64,000 nucleotides of DNA, from the NCBI GenBank assembly GCA_014239155.1, contig JAAZZQ010000048.1, positions 1 to 64,000 on the forward strand. The letters are read 5' to 3'. Below are positions 33,783 through 42,538 of the stretch, piece after piece. Both the position numbers and the translations under genes were made by a program. Positions within the stretch are counted from its first letter, which is position 1. Each line of letters starts with the position of its first letter. Under the pieces are notes generated by a model. It had not been told where the DNA came from, searched no databases, and worked only from the letters and a program-made list of their open reading frames with translations. The stretch is from Lachnospiraceae bacterium. GTDB taxonomy: Bacteria; Bacillota; Clostridia; Lachnospirales; Lachnospiraceae.

Positions 33783-34358
33783 ATGGAAACAAAAAACGAG
33801 ATACATATGTATGTTTTGACCCAGGAACAAATAAACCAGATTGCTGCTATAGCAGGGAAAGAAGCGGTGCAAACATTTAGAGCAGAGCAAGCTAAAGTAG
33901 AGAAGAAACGAGCTAGAGAAGAAAATAAAGTAAACAAAACGAAAAAGATGCTCAGTTCATATCGAAGAATTAAGGCTACTCTGTCAGATGAGGCAAGATT
34001 CACGGAAGAAGAACAGATTGAACTTAGATGGAAATTCATACAGGACCTTATGGGGAATGCAAGGGAGACAGTAAGTAAATCTGAAAGAATAATCCAGAAC
34101 GGAGAGAAACGAAGACAGGAAGATTTATATTATGTTTATCGCATTGAAAAAGCAATAGAATTGTACCATGAAGAATGTGAAAAGTCTGGAAATAAGGAAG
34201 CAAAGCGACGATACAGAGAACTTAGCATGATGTATTTAGAAGACAGGGAATATTCGGTACAGGAAATTTCTATGGTAGAAAATATAAGTGAAAAGACGGT
34301 ATATAAGGACTTAGGGATAGCGTGTGGAATACTGGCTGTTTACCTGCTTGGGATATGA
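33783..34358 (+). CDS. ArpU/RinA-like late transcription regulator
   Basis: A 191-residue protein at the boundary between early and packaging genes, the classical place of ArpU/RinA regulators that switch on late transcription. The N-terminal half is charged and helical; the C-terminus has a sigma-70 region-4-like HTH (DREYSVQEISMVENISEKTV). GGGGGCGACAGT precedes the ATG. Assignment is by size, position and HTH. Confidence 0.65.
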   Translation: METKNEIHMYVLTQEQINQIAAIAGKEAVQTFRAEQAKVEKKRAREENKVNKTKKMLSSYRRIKATLSDEARFTEEEQIELRWKFIQDLMGNARETVSKSERIIQNGEKRRQEDLYYVYRIEKAIELYHEECEKSGNKEAKRRYRELSMMYLEDREYSVQEISMVENISEKTVYKDLGIACGILAVYLLGI

Positions 34359-34570
34359 TTTAAACCCTCCTTGCGACTATATAAATTGCAGGTAGAAAAA
34401 GAGTAGGTTGCATTTAGAAAAAGAATGTGGTGTAATGGTATTAGCCAATCAAATGTCACCCCTAAAAAATGGTCAGTTGCTTCTCGGATACGGGCGGGTC
34501 GAAAGACTTGCCGCAATGCCCGGAGGATATATAAACAATCAGTTAAATAAGGCTATTTATAGGTGAAACT

Positions 34571-34642
34571 ATGCATTGTAACAGAACTACAGTTGAAAAA
34601 ATGATTACTAGATATCTCAAAAAAATTTGTGATTTGGAATAG
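34571..34642 (+). CDS. Very small ORF (23 aa) upstream of the packaging module
   Basis: MHCNRTTVEKMITRYLKKIC with AGGTGAAACT upstream. It is the only ribosome-site-bearing frame in the otherwise gene-free 34359-34791 stretch. Coding is uncertain. Confidence 0.3.
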   Translation: MHCNRTTVEKMITRYLKKICDLE

Positions 34643-34644
34643 GT

Positions 34645-34674
34645 TTCCCACATTTCCCATTTTAAATGTGGGAA
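34645..34674. repeat. Perfect 11-bp inverted repeat near the packaging genes
   Basis: TTCCCACATTT (34645-34655) and AAATGTGGGAA (34664-34674) over an 8-nt loop. No T run. Could be a regulator or packaging recognition site. Confidence 0.5.
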
Positions 34675-34717
34675 TATGATATTAAGTCAAAGTGGCAGGA
34701 AAAAACGTTCCTGTAAG

Positions 34718-34750
34718 AAGCATTATGGCAGCAGTCATAGTGCTTTTTTT
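34718..34750 (+). terminator. Terminator before the accessory/packaging region
   Basis: AAGCATTATG pairs with CATAGTGCTT (one G-T pair) and is followed by a T run. Confidence 0.65.
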
Positions 34751-34791
34751 ATGCGAGCAAATGCCTGAAAAGGGACAGAAAGGATAGAATA

Positions 34792-34884
34792 ATGGAAATA
34801 CGGACGCTGAAAGCGGCGGAAATTAAGGCAACAGACTATAATTCCCGGAAAGATTTGCAGCCGGAGGACACGGATGACTTATGA
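34792..34884 (+). pseudogene. Truncated ParB-like nuclease N-terminus (30 aa)
   Basis: MEIRTLKAAEIKATDYNSRK then DLQPEDTDDL-stop. This matches the first strand and helix of ParB-like nuclease domains that start phage methylase or terminase-cluster genes, which normally continue for over 200 residues. It stops after 30 codons, so it is a remnant. AAGGATAGAATA precedes it. Confidence 0.5.
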
Positions 34885-34902
34885 CAGAGCATTACGAAGT
34901 TA

Positions 34903-35118
34903 TTGAAAAAATTAGAAATACAATGCGAGATTGAAGAGCTGGACAAACTTTGGGAGAAAGAAAGGGAACAACAAATGAGAAAGTATGATCCTATCTTGGG
35001 CCTTTCATTGGAAGAACGACGGCGGCTACAGCAGGAGGTGAACGACGAAATGGACGACGATTGCGAGAAGGAACTGAATAAAAAGAATAAAGCAAAGGCA
35101 GGCATAGAGGAGGAATAA
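34903..35118 (+). pseudogene. Duplicated C-terminal fragment of a MuF-like head protein
   Basis: The 71-codon frame ends ILGLSLEERRRLQQEVNDEM ... KKNKAKAGIEEE, nearly identical to the end of the head protein at 39775-40743 in protein and DNA. Only the tail of that gene is present. With the truncated ParB-like start just upstream, this looks like the two ends of a former packaging/head module left after a deletion. Confidence 0.6.
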
Positions 35119-35210
35119 TCATGTAAGCAAGATGGGTTAATATATAAATTTCAGTTTTCATTTTTTTCCTTTTGTGATAAGATTAAGGAAAAACGAAAGG
35201 AGCAAAAATC

Positions 35211-35639
35211 ATGAAATTTATAAGCTACGACGGAGAAATAGAAATATGTGATGGCGCTATAAAAATTAAAAAAGGGAAAAAGGATTTAGGGAGAGCAATA
35301 AAATTTTCTGATATTGTTTCTATAACCCTTAAAAAACCCGTTCTTACTGCTGCCGGGTGCATACATATACAGGTTTTAGGAGCAAAGACCTATTCTTCTG
35401 TTGCAAATGTAACCCATTACGCAACGGATATGAATGCAATTTGTTTTAGGAAACCTCAATACGAAGAAGCTTTAAGTTTTAAAGAGGATCTCGAAAAAGC
35501 AATTTCTGAAATGGCAAGTTCCCAGTCCTTAAATAGCCTTAATATGGATGGTCTAAGACAATTAAAGCAGCTTTTAGATGAAGGAATCATAACACAAGAG
35601 GACTTTGATAAGAAAAAGGCTCAAATGCTGGGCTTATAA
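35211..35639 (+). CDS. SHOCT-domain protein, possible moron
   Basis: Residues 1-105 form a beta-rich domain (MKFISYDGEIEICDGAIKIK) like the pleckstrin-like domain often joined to SHOCT. The last 30 residues, LRQLKQLLDEGIITQEDFDKK, are a SHOCT helix pair, usually oligomerising. CGAAAGGAGCAAAAATC precedes the ATG, and an extended -10 (TGTGATAAGAT) lies upstream. It stands as an independent unit between late regulator and terminase, so it may act during lysogeny. Confidence 0.7.
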   Translation: MKFISYDGEIEICDGAIKIKKGKKDLGRAIKFSDIVSITLKKPVLTAAGCIHIQVLGAKTYSSVANVTHYATDMNAICFRKPQYEEALSFKEDLEKAISEMASSQSLNSLNMDGLRQLKQLLDEGIITQEDFDKKKAQMLGL

Positions 35640-35641
35640 AG

Positions 35642-35749
35642 ATGGCTATGAATACTATGAAGATTATGAAAGAGGCGCTGGACGGTGGCAGGGTAATTTA
35701 CTACAGGAGGATAACACGGTATGGGAGTTTATACTTGGGGTTATTTTGA
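35642..35749 (+). CDS. Small ORF (35 aa)
   Basis: MAMNTMKIMKEALDGGRVIY then YRRITRYGSLYLGLF. It starts 2 nt after the SHOCT gene stop without a good ribosome site. Possibly the remnant of a longer gene. Confidence 0.25.
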   Translation: MAMNTMKIMKEALDGGRVIYYRRITRYGSLYLGLF

Positions 35750-35756
35750 AAAACAC

Positions 35757-35796
35757 TTGACTTTTGGGTTACATATGCCCGTAATAATATACGGGC
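35757..35796 (+). promoter_or_regulatory. Promoter with palindromic operator before the RHH gene
   Basis: TTGACT at 35757 is followed by the palindrome GCCCGTA-ATAATA-TACGGGC (35777-35796), which covers the -10 region (TAATAA at 35782). This layout suits autoregulation by the ribbon-helix-helix protein just downstream. Confidence 0.5.
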
Positions 35797-35817
35797 TACA
35801 AAAGTGAGGTGATGAAA

Positions 35818-35991
35818 ATGCCCACCAAAAAAATGGGCAGACCAATAGATAATCCGAAGTCAAATCCTATTCATGTTCGGCTTGATAATAAAAGTTTGGA
35901 AATTCTTGATAAGTATTGTAAGCAGGAAAGCATTAAGCGAACGGAAGGGATTAGGGAGGGAATTCAAATGTTGGAAAGCAAAATAAAATGA
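35818..35991 (+). CDS. Ribbon-helix-helix regulator (57 aa)
   Basis: Arc/MetJ-type DNA-binding protein: NPIHVRLDNKSLEILDKYCK gives the beta strand and first helix, SIKRTEGIREGIQMLESK the second. AGTGAGGTG lies upstream; ATG at 35812 is an alternative. The palindrome across its promoter is the probable binding site. Could be an antirepressor-type regulator or control of the neighbouring morons. Confidence 0.68.
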   Translation: MPTKKMGRPIDNPKSNPIHVRLDNKSLEILDKYCKQESIKRTEGIREGIQMLESKIK

Positions 35992-36232
35992 AAAGAACGG
36001 TTGCGCACCGACTGCTACTTTGCCACAGCGTCGCTCAAAAGCCAAAAGTAAACCAGTCTTGCAAATAGACAGCAAGACTGGAAAGGTAATTGCAAAATAT
36101 GATTCTTCTGTAGACGCAAAAAGCGGACGGGAATTTCTGCTACACATATACGAAACTGTTGTAGCGGACATAGAAAACATGCGGGTGGATATATTTGGAA
36201 ACGCAGTGAAATATAACTCTGTATATATTTGA
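35990..36232 (+). pseudogene. Possible remnant of a NUMOD1-type gene
   Basis: An open frame reads QIDSKTGKVIAKYDSSVDAK in its middle, like the NUMOD1 DNA-binding repeat of homing endonucleases, and runs to 36232. No start codon with ribosome site is present (only TTG at 36020). Could be a decayed fragment or a small gene with a weak start. Confidence 0.3.
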
Positions 36233-36311
36233 CAAAAAAGGGATTGCTTTTGGCAGTCTCTTTTTTGAATTGTCGGGGCAGAACCGAGAAAAAGATAAGG
36301 AGAGGAGGACA

Positions 36312-36806
36312 ATGCCGAAATGGACTGATAAGCCGTGGGAACATCAAAAGGGCGAAAGCGATAAGGCATACGAGGCTTTTGTGACCTACCGGGACATGGG
36401 TACTAACCGCAGCATACGAGCGGTTGCACAAAAGTTAGCCAAAAGTAGGACGCAGATTGGAAAGTGGAGCAGCGGCTGGGACTGGACAGAGCGTGTCAGA
36501 GCTTATGACAATGAGTTGGAAGAAGAGGCACGGGCTAAAGTTGTAAAAGACCGCAAGGAAATGACAGACCGCCACATCAAAATTGCCATGCAGCTCCAAA
36601 AGAAAGCCCTTGAAGCTCTTACCAGCTTAGAAGCCGGGGCTATGTCCCCCAAAGACATCAAGGAATTTATCAAAATGGCTACCGACCTTGAAAGGCTCAA
36701 CCGCACATTGGAGGGGGAAAGCGGCAGGAACAGCGAAACATCTACCTCGCTTGCAGACGCAGTTATAGCCGCCTACCAAAAGCGAAAGGAGGAGGGCAAT
36801 GTTTGA
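36312..36806 (+). CDS. Terminase small subunit
   Basis: Recognises phage DNA for packaging. N-terminal HTH (NRSIRAVAQKLAKSRTQIGK, GWDWTERVRAYD), then helical oligomerisation part. 164 residues. AGAGGAGGACA before ATG at 36312. It overlaps the large subunit by 8 nt. From here GC content is clearly higher than in the early region, suggesting a structural module of different origin. Confidence 0.85.
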   Translation: MPKWTDKPWEHQKGESDKAYEAFVTYRDMGTNRSIRAVAQKLAKSRTQIGKWSSGWDWTERVRAYDNELEEEARAKVVKDRKEMTDRHIKIAMQLQKKALEALTSLEAGAMSPKDIKEFIKMATDLERLNRTLEGESGRNSETSTSLADAVIAAYQKRKEEGNV

Positions 36807-38217
36807 TAGTGAGGCAATCCTTTATTACGCAGATCACCCGGTAGAGTTTGTAGAGGACATAATCGGAGCGACACCAGACCTAGAGCAGGCTAAGATACTT
36901 CGTAGCGTGGCAAAGAACCAGCTTACCACCGTTCGGAGCGGCCACGGGGTTGGGAAAAGTACGGTTGAGGCGTGGGTAGTCATTTGGTTTATAGTGACAA
37001 GGCCATTTCCCAAAATACCATGCACAGCACCGACGCAACACCAGCTATTCGATATTCTTTGGGCGGAGGTGAGTAAGTGGTTGAGAAATAACAAGGCCCT
37101 CACGAAAGAGCTTGTATGGACAAAGGAAAAGGTCTACATGAGAGGCTATCCTGAGGAGTGGTTCGCAGTAGCACGGACGGCCAGCAAGCCAGATGCTCTG
37201 CAGGGCTTCCATGCCAATGACGTTCTTTATATTATCGACGAGGCCAGCGGCGTAGACGACGATATTTTTGAGCCTGTACTCGGCGCACTTTCAACACCGG
37301 GCGCAAGACTTCTTATGTGCGGAAACCCGACGCAGTTATCAGGTTTTTTTTATGATAGTCACAACAAAAATAAGTCCAGCTATGCAGCATTCCACATAGA
37401 CGGGAGAAAGAGCAGCAGAGTATCACGGGATTTCGTGCAGACGATTATCCGAATGTACGGAGAGGACAGCGACGTATTCAGGGTGCGTGTCGCCGGGGAC
37501 TTTCCATTACAAGAGGACGACATATTTATTCCTCTTTCACTCGTCGAAAATTCTATTATGACGGAGTTTTCTTCCCGAAAAAACCCGGATTTAATTCATA
37601 TTGCTTGCGACGTTGCCCGGTTCGGTGACGATAAGACGGTAATTGGGTGCAAGATAAACGAGAAAGCGGAGTTTTACAAAAAGCGACAGGGGCAGGACAC
37701 CATGAAAACGGCAGACGACATTATTCTGCTTGGCGAAATGCTTGTTCGCAGATACAGGCTTACGCCGGAGAAAGACGACCCTATCCCGGTCAAGGTAGAC
37801 GACGGAGGAGTGGGCGGCGGAGTAGTAGACCGCCTAAAGCAGATTAAGCGGAATGACCCAGAGCGGTTTTGGTGGCTGGAGGTTTACCCGGTAATCTTCG
37901 GCCAGCGCATAAAGCATAAATATTACCACGACAGCACCACATACATGATGGCGATAGTCAAAAAGCTACTTCGCCCATACGACGAGGATACCAGGGAGCG
38001 GAAACCCGTGGAGCTGATACTCCCGGACGACGACGACCTCGTAGCACAGCTATCCGGGCGGAAATATGCGCTGACAGAGGCCAGCAAAATTAAAGTAGAG
38101 AGCAAAGACGCAATGAAGAAAAGAGGGCTGCCGTCCCCGGACGAGGCTGACTGCGTATTACTTCTTTGCTTACCAATAAAGCTATCAAAAAGGAAAGGGG
38201 TGAAAAAGAATGGCTAA
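36799..38217 (+). CDS. Terminase large subunit
   Basis: Packaging ATPase and nuclease. Walker A is SGHGVGKSTVEAW near residue 48; Walker B is DVLYIIDEASGVDDD near residue 147; the RNase-H-type nuclease starts at IACDVARFGDDKTVIGCK near residue 272. 472 residues, full length. Overlaps TerS by 8 nt and the portal gene by 8 nt. Confidence 0.95.
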   Translation: MFDSEAILYYADHPVEFVEDIIGATPDLEQAKILRSVAKNQLTTVRSGHGVGKSTVEAWVVIWFIVTRPFPKIPCTAPTQHQLFDILWAEVSKWLRNNKALTKELVWTKEKVYMRGYPEEWFAVARTASKPDALQGFHANDVLYIIDEASGVDDDIFEPVLGALSTPGARLLMCGNPTQLSGFFYDSHNKNKSSYAAFHIDGRKSSRVSRDFVQTIIRMYGEDSDVFRVRVAGDFPLQEDDIFIPLSLVENSIMTEFSSRKNPDLIHIACDVARFGDDKTVIGCKINEKAEFYKKRQGQDTMKTADDIILLGEMLVRRYRLTPEKDDPIPVKVDDGGVGGGVVDRLKQIKRNDPERFWWLEVYPVIFGQRIKHKYYHDSTTYMMAIVKKLLRPYDEDTRERKPVELILPDDDDLVAQLSGRKYALTEASKIKVESKDAMKKRGLPSPDEADCVLLLCLPIKLSKRKGVKKNG

Positions 38218-39772
38218 AGCCAAAGCAAGACAGCAGGTGTGCATAATCAAAGAGCAGCTACAGGCTCCTATTGAGAAAGCTGACACTTCCGTACAGCTAT
38301 CGGAGCATGAGGCGTACAACGCCGGGGACTGGATAACGCCGCCGAATGACCTAAGAGGCCTCCGAAATTTGGTTAAAAACAGCACCATTCTCCCCCAGTG
38401 TATCAGAGCCTATAAGAACAATATCGCCGGATTTGGTATAGGCATAAGATACATTGAGGATACAGACGAAACGCCAGAAATGGCGGAGGAGTTCAGCCGG
38501 GCGCAGGAGATTATTGAACTGCTGAATATAGAACAGGACACGAAAGAGGTATTCGAGGACATTGTAGAGGCACGGGAAACCTACGGTATTTCCTACCTTG
38601 AGGTTATACGGAATTTGGCCGGAGAGGTTGTACAGATTGATTTCATCAAGGATACGCCCTCTATCCAAAAAACAAAACCTCTTGAACCTTATAAGACCTC
38701 AATATATTACCACCACGGACAGCAGCTTGAGCGGAAGAAACGCTATTGCAAGTACAAGCAGACGATAGGAGGCAAGACGGTATATTTCCGGGAGTTTGGC
38801 GACCCTCGCATTATGGACAGCAGGGACGGCAAGTACCTTGAGGAGGGGGAAATCATTGAACTGGAGTATCAAGCCAATGAGATCATGGAGTTTGCAATCG
38901 GCACGGAACCATACGGGGAAGTGCGCTGGATAGGGCAGGTACTCGGAGTAGACGGCAGCCGGAAAGCAGAAAGTCTCAATAACAACTACTTCGAGAACGG
39001 CAGGCATACGCCGCTTATGATAATGATTAAGGGTGGCACACTCACTGACGACAGCTTTGAGAAGTTGCAGAACTACATGAATGAAATCAAGGGGGCAGCA
39101 GGGCAGCACGCATTTATCATACTTGAAACCGAAAGCACCGACGGGCGCGCGGACTTTGAACAGCAGGATAAGCCGGAGATCGAGGTCAAAGACCTTGCGA
39201 ATATCTTGCAAAAAGACGAGCTTTTTCAAGACTACCTCGACAATAATCGCCGGAAAGTGCAATCTTCTTTCCAACTCCCTGACCTTTATGTTGGATATAC
39301 GACCGACTTCAACCGAGCCACAGCACAGACAGCGCAGGAGGTTACGGAGAAACAGGTATTTCAGCCGGAGCGCAAAAGCCTCGCATGGGCGATTAACAAC
39401 CGTTTGCTGAATGACTATCAATTCAAGTATGTGGAGGCGTATTTCCTTGAGCCGGATATCAGCAATCCGGACGATCTCTACAAGTTGCTGACGGTATGTA
39501 ATAATGCTGGGGGACTTTCTCCCAATAAAGCGAAACAGATTATCTATGAGGCATATGGGGAAGTGGCAGAAGATTACCCTGAGGAGTGGGGTGATCTTCC
39601 GCTTGCCTATAGCAAGGCACAGAGCGGCGGCATGGGACTTGATTTTGGCACGCTTACCATGAGCCTGCAAAAGCAGATTGAAAAGGCAGCGGGGAACCAT
39701 AACGAGGCTGTTGTGGCCGTGATGAAAGAGGTTAAGAGATTACTCCTTAAAATGGATAAGGAGGTATTGTAA
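38210..39772 (+). CDS. Portal protein, PBSX family
   Basis: Dodecameric channel through which DNA enters the head. Family stretch: NSTILPQCIRAYKNNIAGFG, IVEARETYGISYLEVIRN and QPERKSLAWAINNRLLND. 520 residues. It defines the structural module as PBSX-like. Overlaps the terminase by 8 nt; the next gene starts 2 nt later. Confidence 0.93.
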   Translation: MAKAKARQQVCIIKEQLQAPIEKADTSVQLSEHEAYNAGDWITPPNDLRGLRNLVKNSTILPQCIRAYKNNIAGFGIGIRYIEDTDETPEMAEEFSRAQEIIELLNIEQDTKEVFEDIVEARETYGISYLEVIRNLAGEVVQIDFIKDTPSIQKTKPLEPYKTSIYYHHGQQLERKKRYCKYKQTIGGKTVYFREFGDPRIMDSRDGKYLEEGEIIELEYQANEIMEFAIGTEPYGEVRWIGQVLGVDGSRKAESLNNNYFENGRHTPLMIMIKGGTLTDDSFEKLQNYMNEIKGAAGQHAFIILETESTDGRADFEQQDKPEIEVKDLANILQKDELFQDYLDNNRRKVQSSFQLPDLYVGYTTDFNRATAQTAQEVTEKQVFQPERKSLAWAINNRLLNDYQFKYVEAYFLEPDISNPDDLYKLLTVCNNAGGLSPNKAKQIIYEAYGEVAEDYPEEWGDLPLAYSKAQSGGMGLDFGTLTMSLQKQIEKAAGNHNEAVVAVMKEVKRLLLKMDKEVL

Positions 39773-39774
39773 TT

Positions 39775-40743
39775 ATGTGTCTGAATTGCAAGCCCCTCAT
39801 AAAAGCCATTAACGCATATCTGGAAAAGGCAGATGGCGGTCTTGCTGATGCTCTCGAAGAGGAGGGCTACGCAAAACCGAAAAAGACAGTCAAATATGTA
39901 TCAGAGATAGAGGACGGCGTAGCGGAGGCCCTTCTGGAAGAAACGGACTACATTCTTTCAGAGGCTGAAAAAGCGGTTGACCTTGAGGTTTTTGCGGAGG
40001 ACGTTTGGCCGAAAATAAAACTTAATGATGCTGTAAAGGCAAAGCTCGCTATTGTATTTGCAGAGAGCCTCGACAAGTTCATGCCAGAGTTTATCAGCTA
40101 TTATATTGCACAGACTGACAAAGACCTCAAGCTATCGCAGGTATCAAAGCGGACGATTGCATGGGTAAAGACATGGAGCGGCGACCTTGGAGAGATTATG
40201 AAGCTCAATAGCCATAAGGAGATAGAGCGTATACTGGAAAAGGGGCTGAAAGACGGCAACAGCGTAGCAGAGTTTACTCGTGAAATCCTTAACAGCGGTA
40301 TACGAGATGAATATTACAAGGCTCGGAGAGTTGCCCTCACGGAAGTCTTGAGGGCACATAGCGTGGCACAGCAGGAAGCTTTTATGCAGTCTCCAGCGGT
40401 ATCTGAAAAGATGTGGAAACATACAGGGGCTTATAGGAATGAGCCGCGCCAGAACCATGTGGGCATGGACGGCCAGCGTGTACCCGTAGACCAACCTTTT
40501 GAGCTGACCGGGGCGGACGGCAGCATATACGAGCCGATGTACCCCCGTGACACAATCCTACCCCCGGAGGAGAGCATTAATTGTCACTGCATTTCCCAGC
40601 CCGTCGTCAGCGAGGATATTCTCGGCCTCTCATTAGAGGAAAGGCAACGCCTGCAGCAGGAAGCTATTGACGCTATGGACGACGATTGGGAGAAAGAGTT
40701 GGACAAAAAGAATAAGGCAAAGGCAGGCATAGAAGAGGAATAG
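39775..40743 (+). CDS. MuF-like minor head morphogenesis protein
   Basis: Minor head protein injected or placed at the portal. The phage Mu gpF domain is seen: ARRVALTEVLRAHSVAQQEA, WKHTGAYRNEPRQNHVGMDG and INCHCISQPVV with a metal-binding CHC. The last 45 residues (ILGLSLEERQRLQQEAIDAM) form a charged tail duplicated at 34903-35118. 322 residues. Confidence 0.88.
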   Translation: MCLNCKPLIKAINAYLEKADGGLADALEEEGYAKPKKTVKYVSEIEDGVAEALLEETDYILSEAEKAVDLEVFAEDVWPKIKLNDAVKAKLAIVFAESLDKFMPEFISYYIAQTDKDLKLSQVSKRTIAWVKTWSGDLGEIMKLNSHKEIERILEKGLKDGNSVAEFTREILNSGIRDEYYKARRVALTEVLRAHSVAQQEAFMQSPAVSEKMWKHTGAYRNEPRQNHVGMDGQRVPVDQPFELTGADGSIYEPMYPRDTILPPEESINCHCISQPVVSEDILGLSLEERQRLQQEAIDAMDDDWEKELDKKNKAKAGIEEE

Positions 40744-40746
40744 CAT

Positions 40747-40947
40747 ATGAAGATTGAAATATTACAGAATGATGGAGGGTGCACTTCTGTAAAAGTGGAC
40801 GGAAAAGAGCTTAATATGTTCATTACAGAGTTTTCTCTCTCGCAGAAAGGACATGAGGTCCCTATACTTACTTTGAAGATGTTTCTGGCGGAGGGTATGG
40901 AGGTTGAATTGCTAGACGGAGTTGTTCTGGCGGAGGTAAAGGAATAG
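40747..40947 (+). CDS. Small head-module protein (66 aa)
   Basis: MKIEILQNDGGCTSVKVDGK and LTLKMFLAEGMEVELLDG predict a small beta protein. Lies 3 nt after MuF; a typical filler gene of phage head modules with no known role. Confidence 0.6.
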   Translation: MKIEILQNDGGCTSVKVDGKELNMFITEFSLSQKGHEVPILTLKMFLAEGMEVELLDGVVLAEVKE

Positions 40948-41076
40948 TCCTGTTGCTTCCACTTTGTGGTGCAGAAGTGTCCTAAATGAATTATGAAGGA
41001 TTTTGCCACCAGCATAAATAACGGCAAATTCAAACCGTTCAGAGTATTTTCGTAGTGACATGAAACAGAACACGGT

Positions 41077-41102
41077 AAAGAGTAGTGGAAATGCTGCTCT
41101 TT
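41077..41102 (+). terminator. Weak terminator-like hairpin before XkdF-like gene
   Basis: AAAGAGTAG pairs with CTGCTCTTT over TGGAAATG, but no T run follows. It may only partly lower transcription. Confidence 0.3.
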
Positions 41103-41139
41103 GTATTTCAAACGATTGAGAGAGGAGGCGAGAACGAAC

Positions 41140-42519
41140 ATGAGGAAAGATTTGAAAAAAGCATATGAGATTACAGATGCGAAAATTCAGTTTGTAAGCC
41201 TCGTTGACAAGGCGGCCAATAAGCGGCAGTTCCTTTTGAAAAAGGCGGAGGACGGGCAGGCGACATTCACCACATACGGCAGGATTGTCAAGGCGGACGC
41301 AGATAACCATTACGTCACAGGGATTGTTTATGAGCCTATGGAAGAGGACAGTCACGGTAATTTTATGACCGAGGAGGAGATTACTAAAGCGGCGTATTGG
41401 TTTGCTAAAAATGGCGATAAGGTTGACTTGCAGCACAGTTTTGAGCCGTTGGATGGCGCAACCGTCGTAGAAAACTGGATTGCCAAAGCGGATTTTGAAA
41501 TTGACGGAGAGGCAATTCAGAAAGGGACATGGTTAATGACCGTAGAGGTAGCCGACGAGAGCGTGTGGGAGGGCATTGAGAAAGGCGAAATCACAGGTTT
41601 TAGCATGGGTGGTCTCGGAAATTATAGCGAGGAGGACGTGGATTTGGATAACGTGAATAAACAGGAAGCCAGCGAGAAGAAAGGGCTGCTGAAACAGTTG
41701 GCGGCGGCGTTGGGATTGAATGTAGTGGAAAAGGGAGCTATGGCAGAGCTTTACGAGGAGCGCAGCAAAGGTACTCTTTTTTGGAACGCTTTTAACTCCC
41801 TTGAGGAGATTTTATACAAATACGACCCAATCACAAGTCGCTGGATGTATGAAACGAACGAGGACAAGGTGCGTGAGTGCCTTGAGGACTTCAATCAGAT
41901 CATCACCAGCATTCTCACTGGAAAAGAGAGTATTACCAAAGCCATTCAGAATGACAGGCCCGTAGAAAAGGCTGGGAAGAAAATGAGTGGCAAGAACAAG
42001 GAAACCTTAAATGGCATTTATGAGAGTTTAGGGACATTCCTCAAGGAGTTCGACGACACGCAGGAGGACGACCCGGACAAGAAGAAAAAAGACGGGGAGG
42101 AGCAGGAGGACGACAAGAAAGCAAAAAAAGATAAGGAGGGCAAAGAAGTGACAAAGCAGGAGATTGAACAGATTGTTTCTGACGCTATTGCAAAGGCAGT
42201 TGGCGGCGCACAGGAGCAGGATGCCGCACAGGCGGCGCAGAACGGCGCAGGAGCGGTGGAAAAGGCCGAGGGTGAGAGTACTAGCCCGGTGGAAATCACG
42301 CCGGAAAGTGTGGAGAAAATGGTTGAGGCGGCCATTGCAAAGGCACTTGAGCCGCAGGAGGAACATGTAACCGTAGAGCAGGTGCAGGAAATGATTACCG
42401 CAGCAGTGGAAAAGGCGGTTACCCCGGTGCTGAAAAGCAAGGGACTCCCCAGCAATCTCAACGGCAGCAGCGTGGAAAAATCCGTAGGTGAACAGCATTA
42501 CCTGCATGGCATTCTGTAA
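41140..42519 (+). CDS. XkdF-like prohead protease/scaffold
   Basis: The first 180 residues match the XkdF-type protease (KIQFVSLVDKAANKRQFLLK, DKVDLQHSFEPLDGATVVE, GEITGFSMGGLGNY); the rest is a highly charged, Ala/Glu-rich scaffold-like region with a coiled-coil character. It should cut and shape the prohead and be removed. ATG at 41140 follows GAGAGGAGGCGAGAACGAAC. 459 residues. Confidence 0.85.
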   Translation: MRKDLKKAYEITDAKIQFVSLVDKAANKRQFLLKKAEDGQATFTTYGRIVKADADNHYVTGIVYEPMEEDSHGNFMTEEEITKAAYWFAKNGDKVDLQHSFEPLDGATVVENWIAKADFEIDGEAIQKGTWLMTVEVADESVWEGIEKGEITGFSMGGLGNYSEEDVDLDNVNKQEASEKKGLLKQLAAALGLNVVEKGAMAELYEERSKGTLFWNAFNSLEEILYKYDPITSRWMYETNEDKVRECLEDFNQIITSILTGKESITKAIQNDRPVEKAGKKMSGKNKETLNGIYESLGTFLKEFDDTQEDDPDKKKKDGEEQEDDKKAKKDKEGKEVTKQEIEQIVSDAIAKAVGGAQEQDAAQAAQNGAGAVEKAEGESTSPVEITPESVEKMVEAAIAKALEPQEEHVTVEQVQEMITAAVEKAVTPVLKSKGLPSNLNGSSVEKSVGEQHYLHGIL

Positions 42520-42538
42520 GAAAAAGGAGGAAAAGAAA

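Noticed and set aside
34420-34500. tRNA-like stretch (TGTAATGGTATTAGC)
   Set aside because: No T-arm with TTCGA and no closing acceptor stem could be found.
38699-39700. Long minus-strand frame (333 codons) inside the portal gene
   Set aside because: Lies wholly antisense to a clear portal gene in GC-rich DNA, has no ribosome site and no recognisable domain; a shadow frame.
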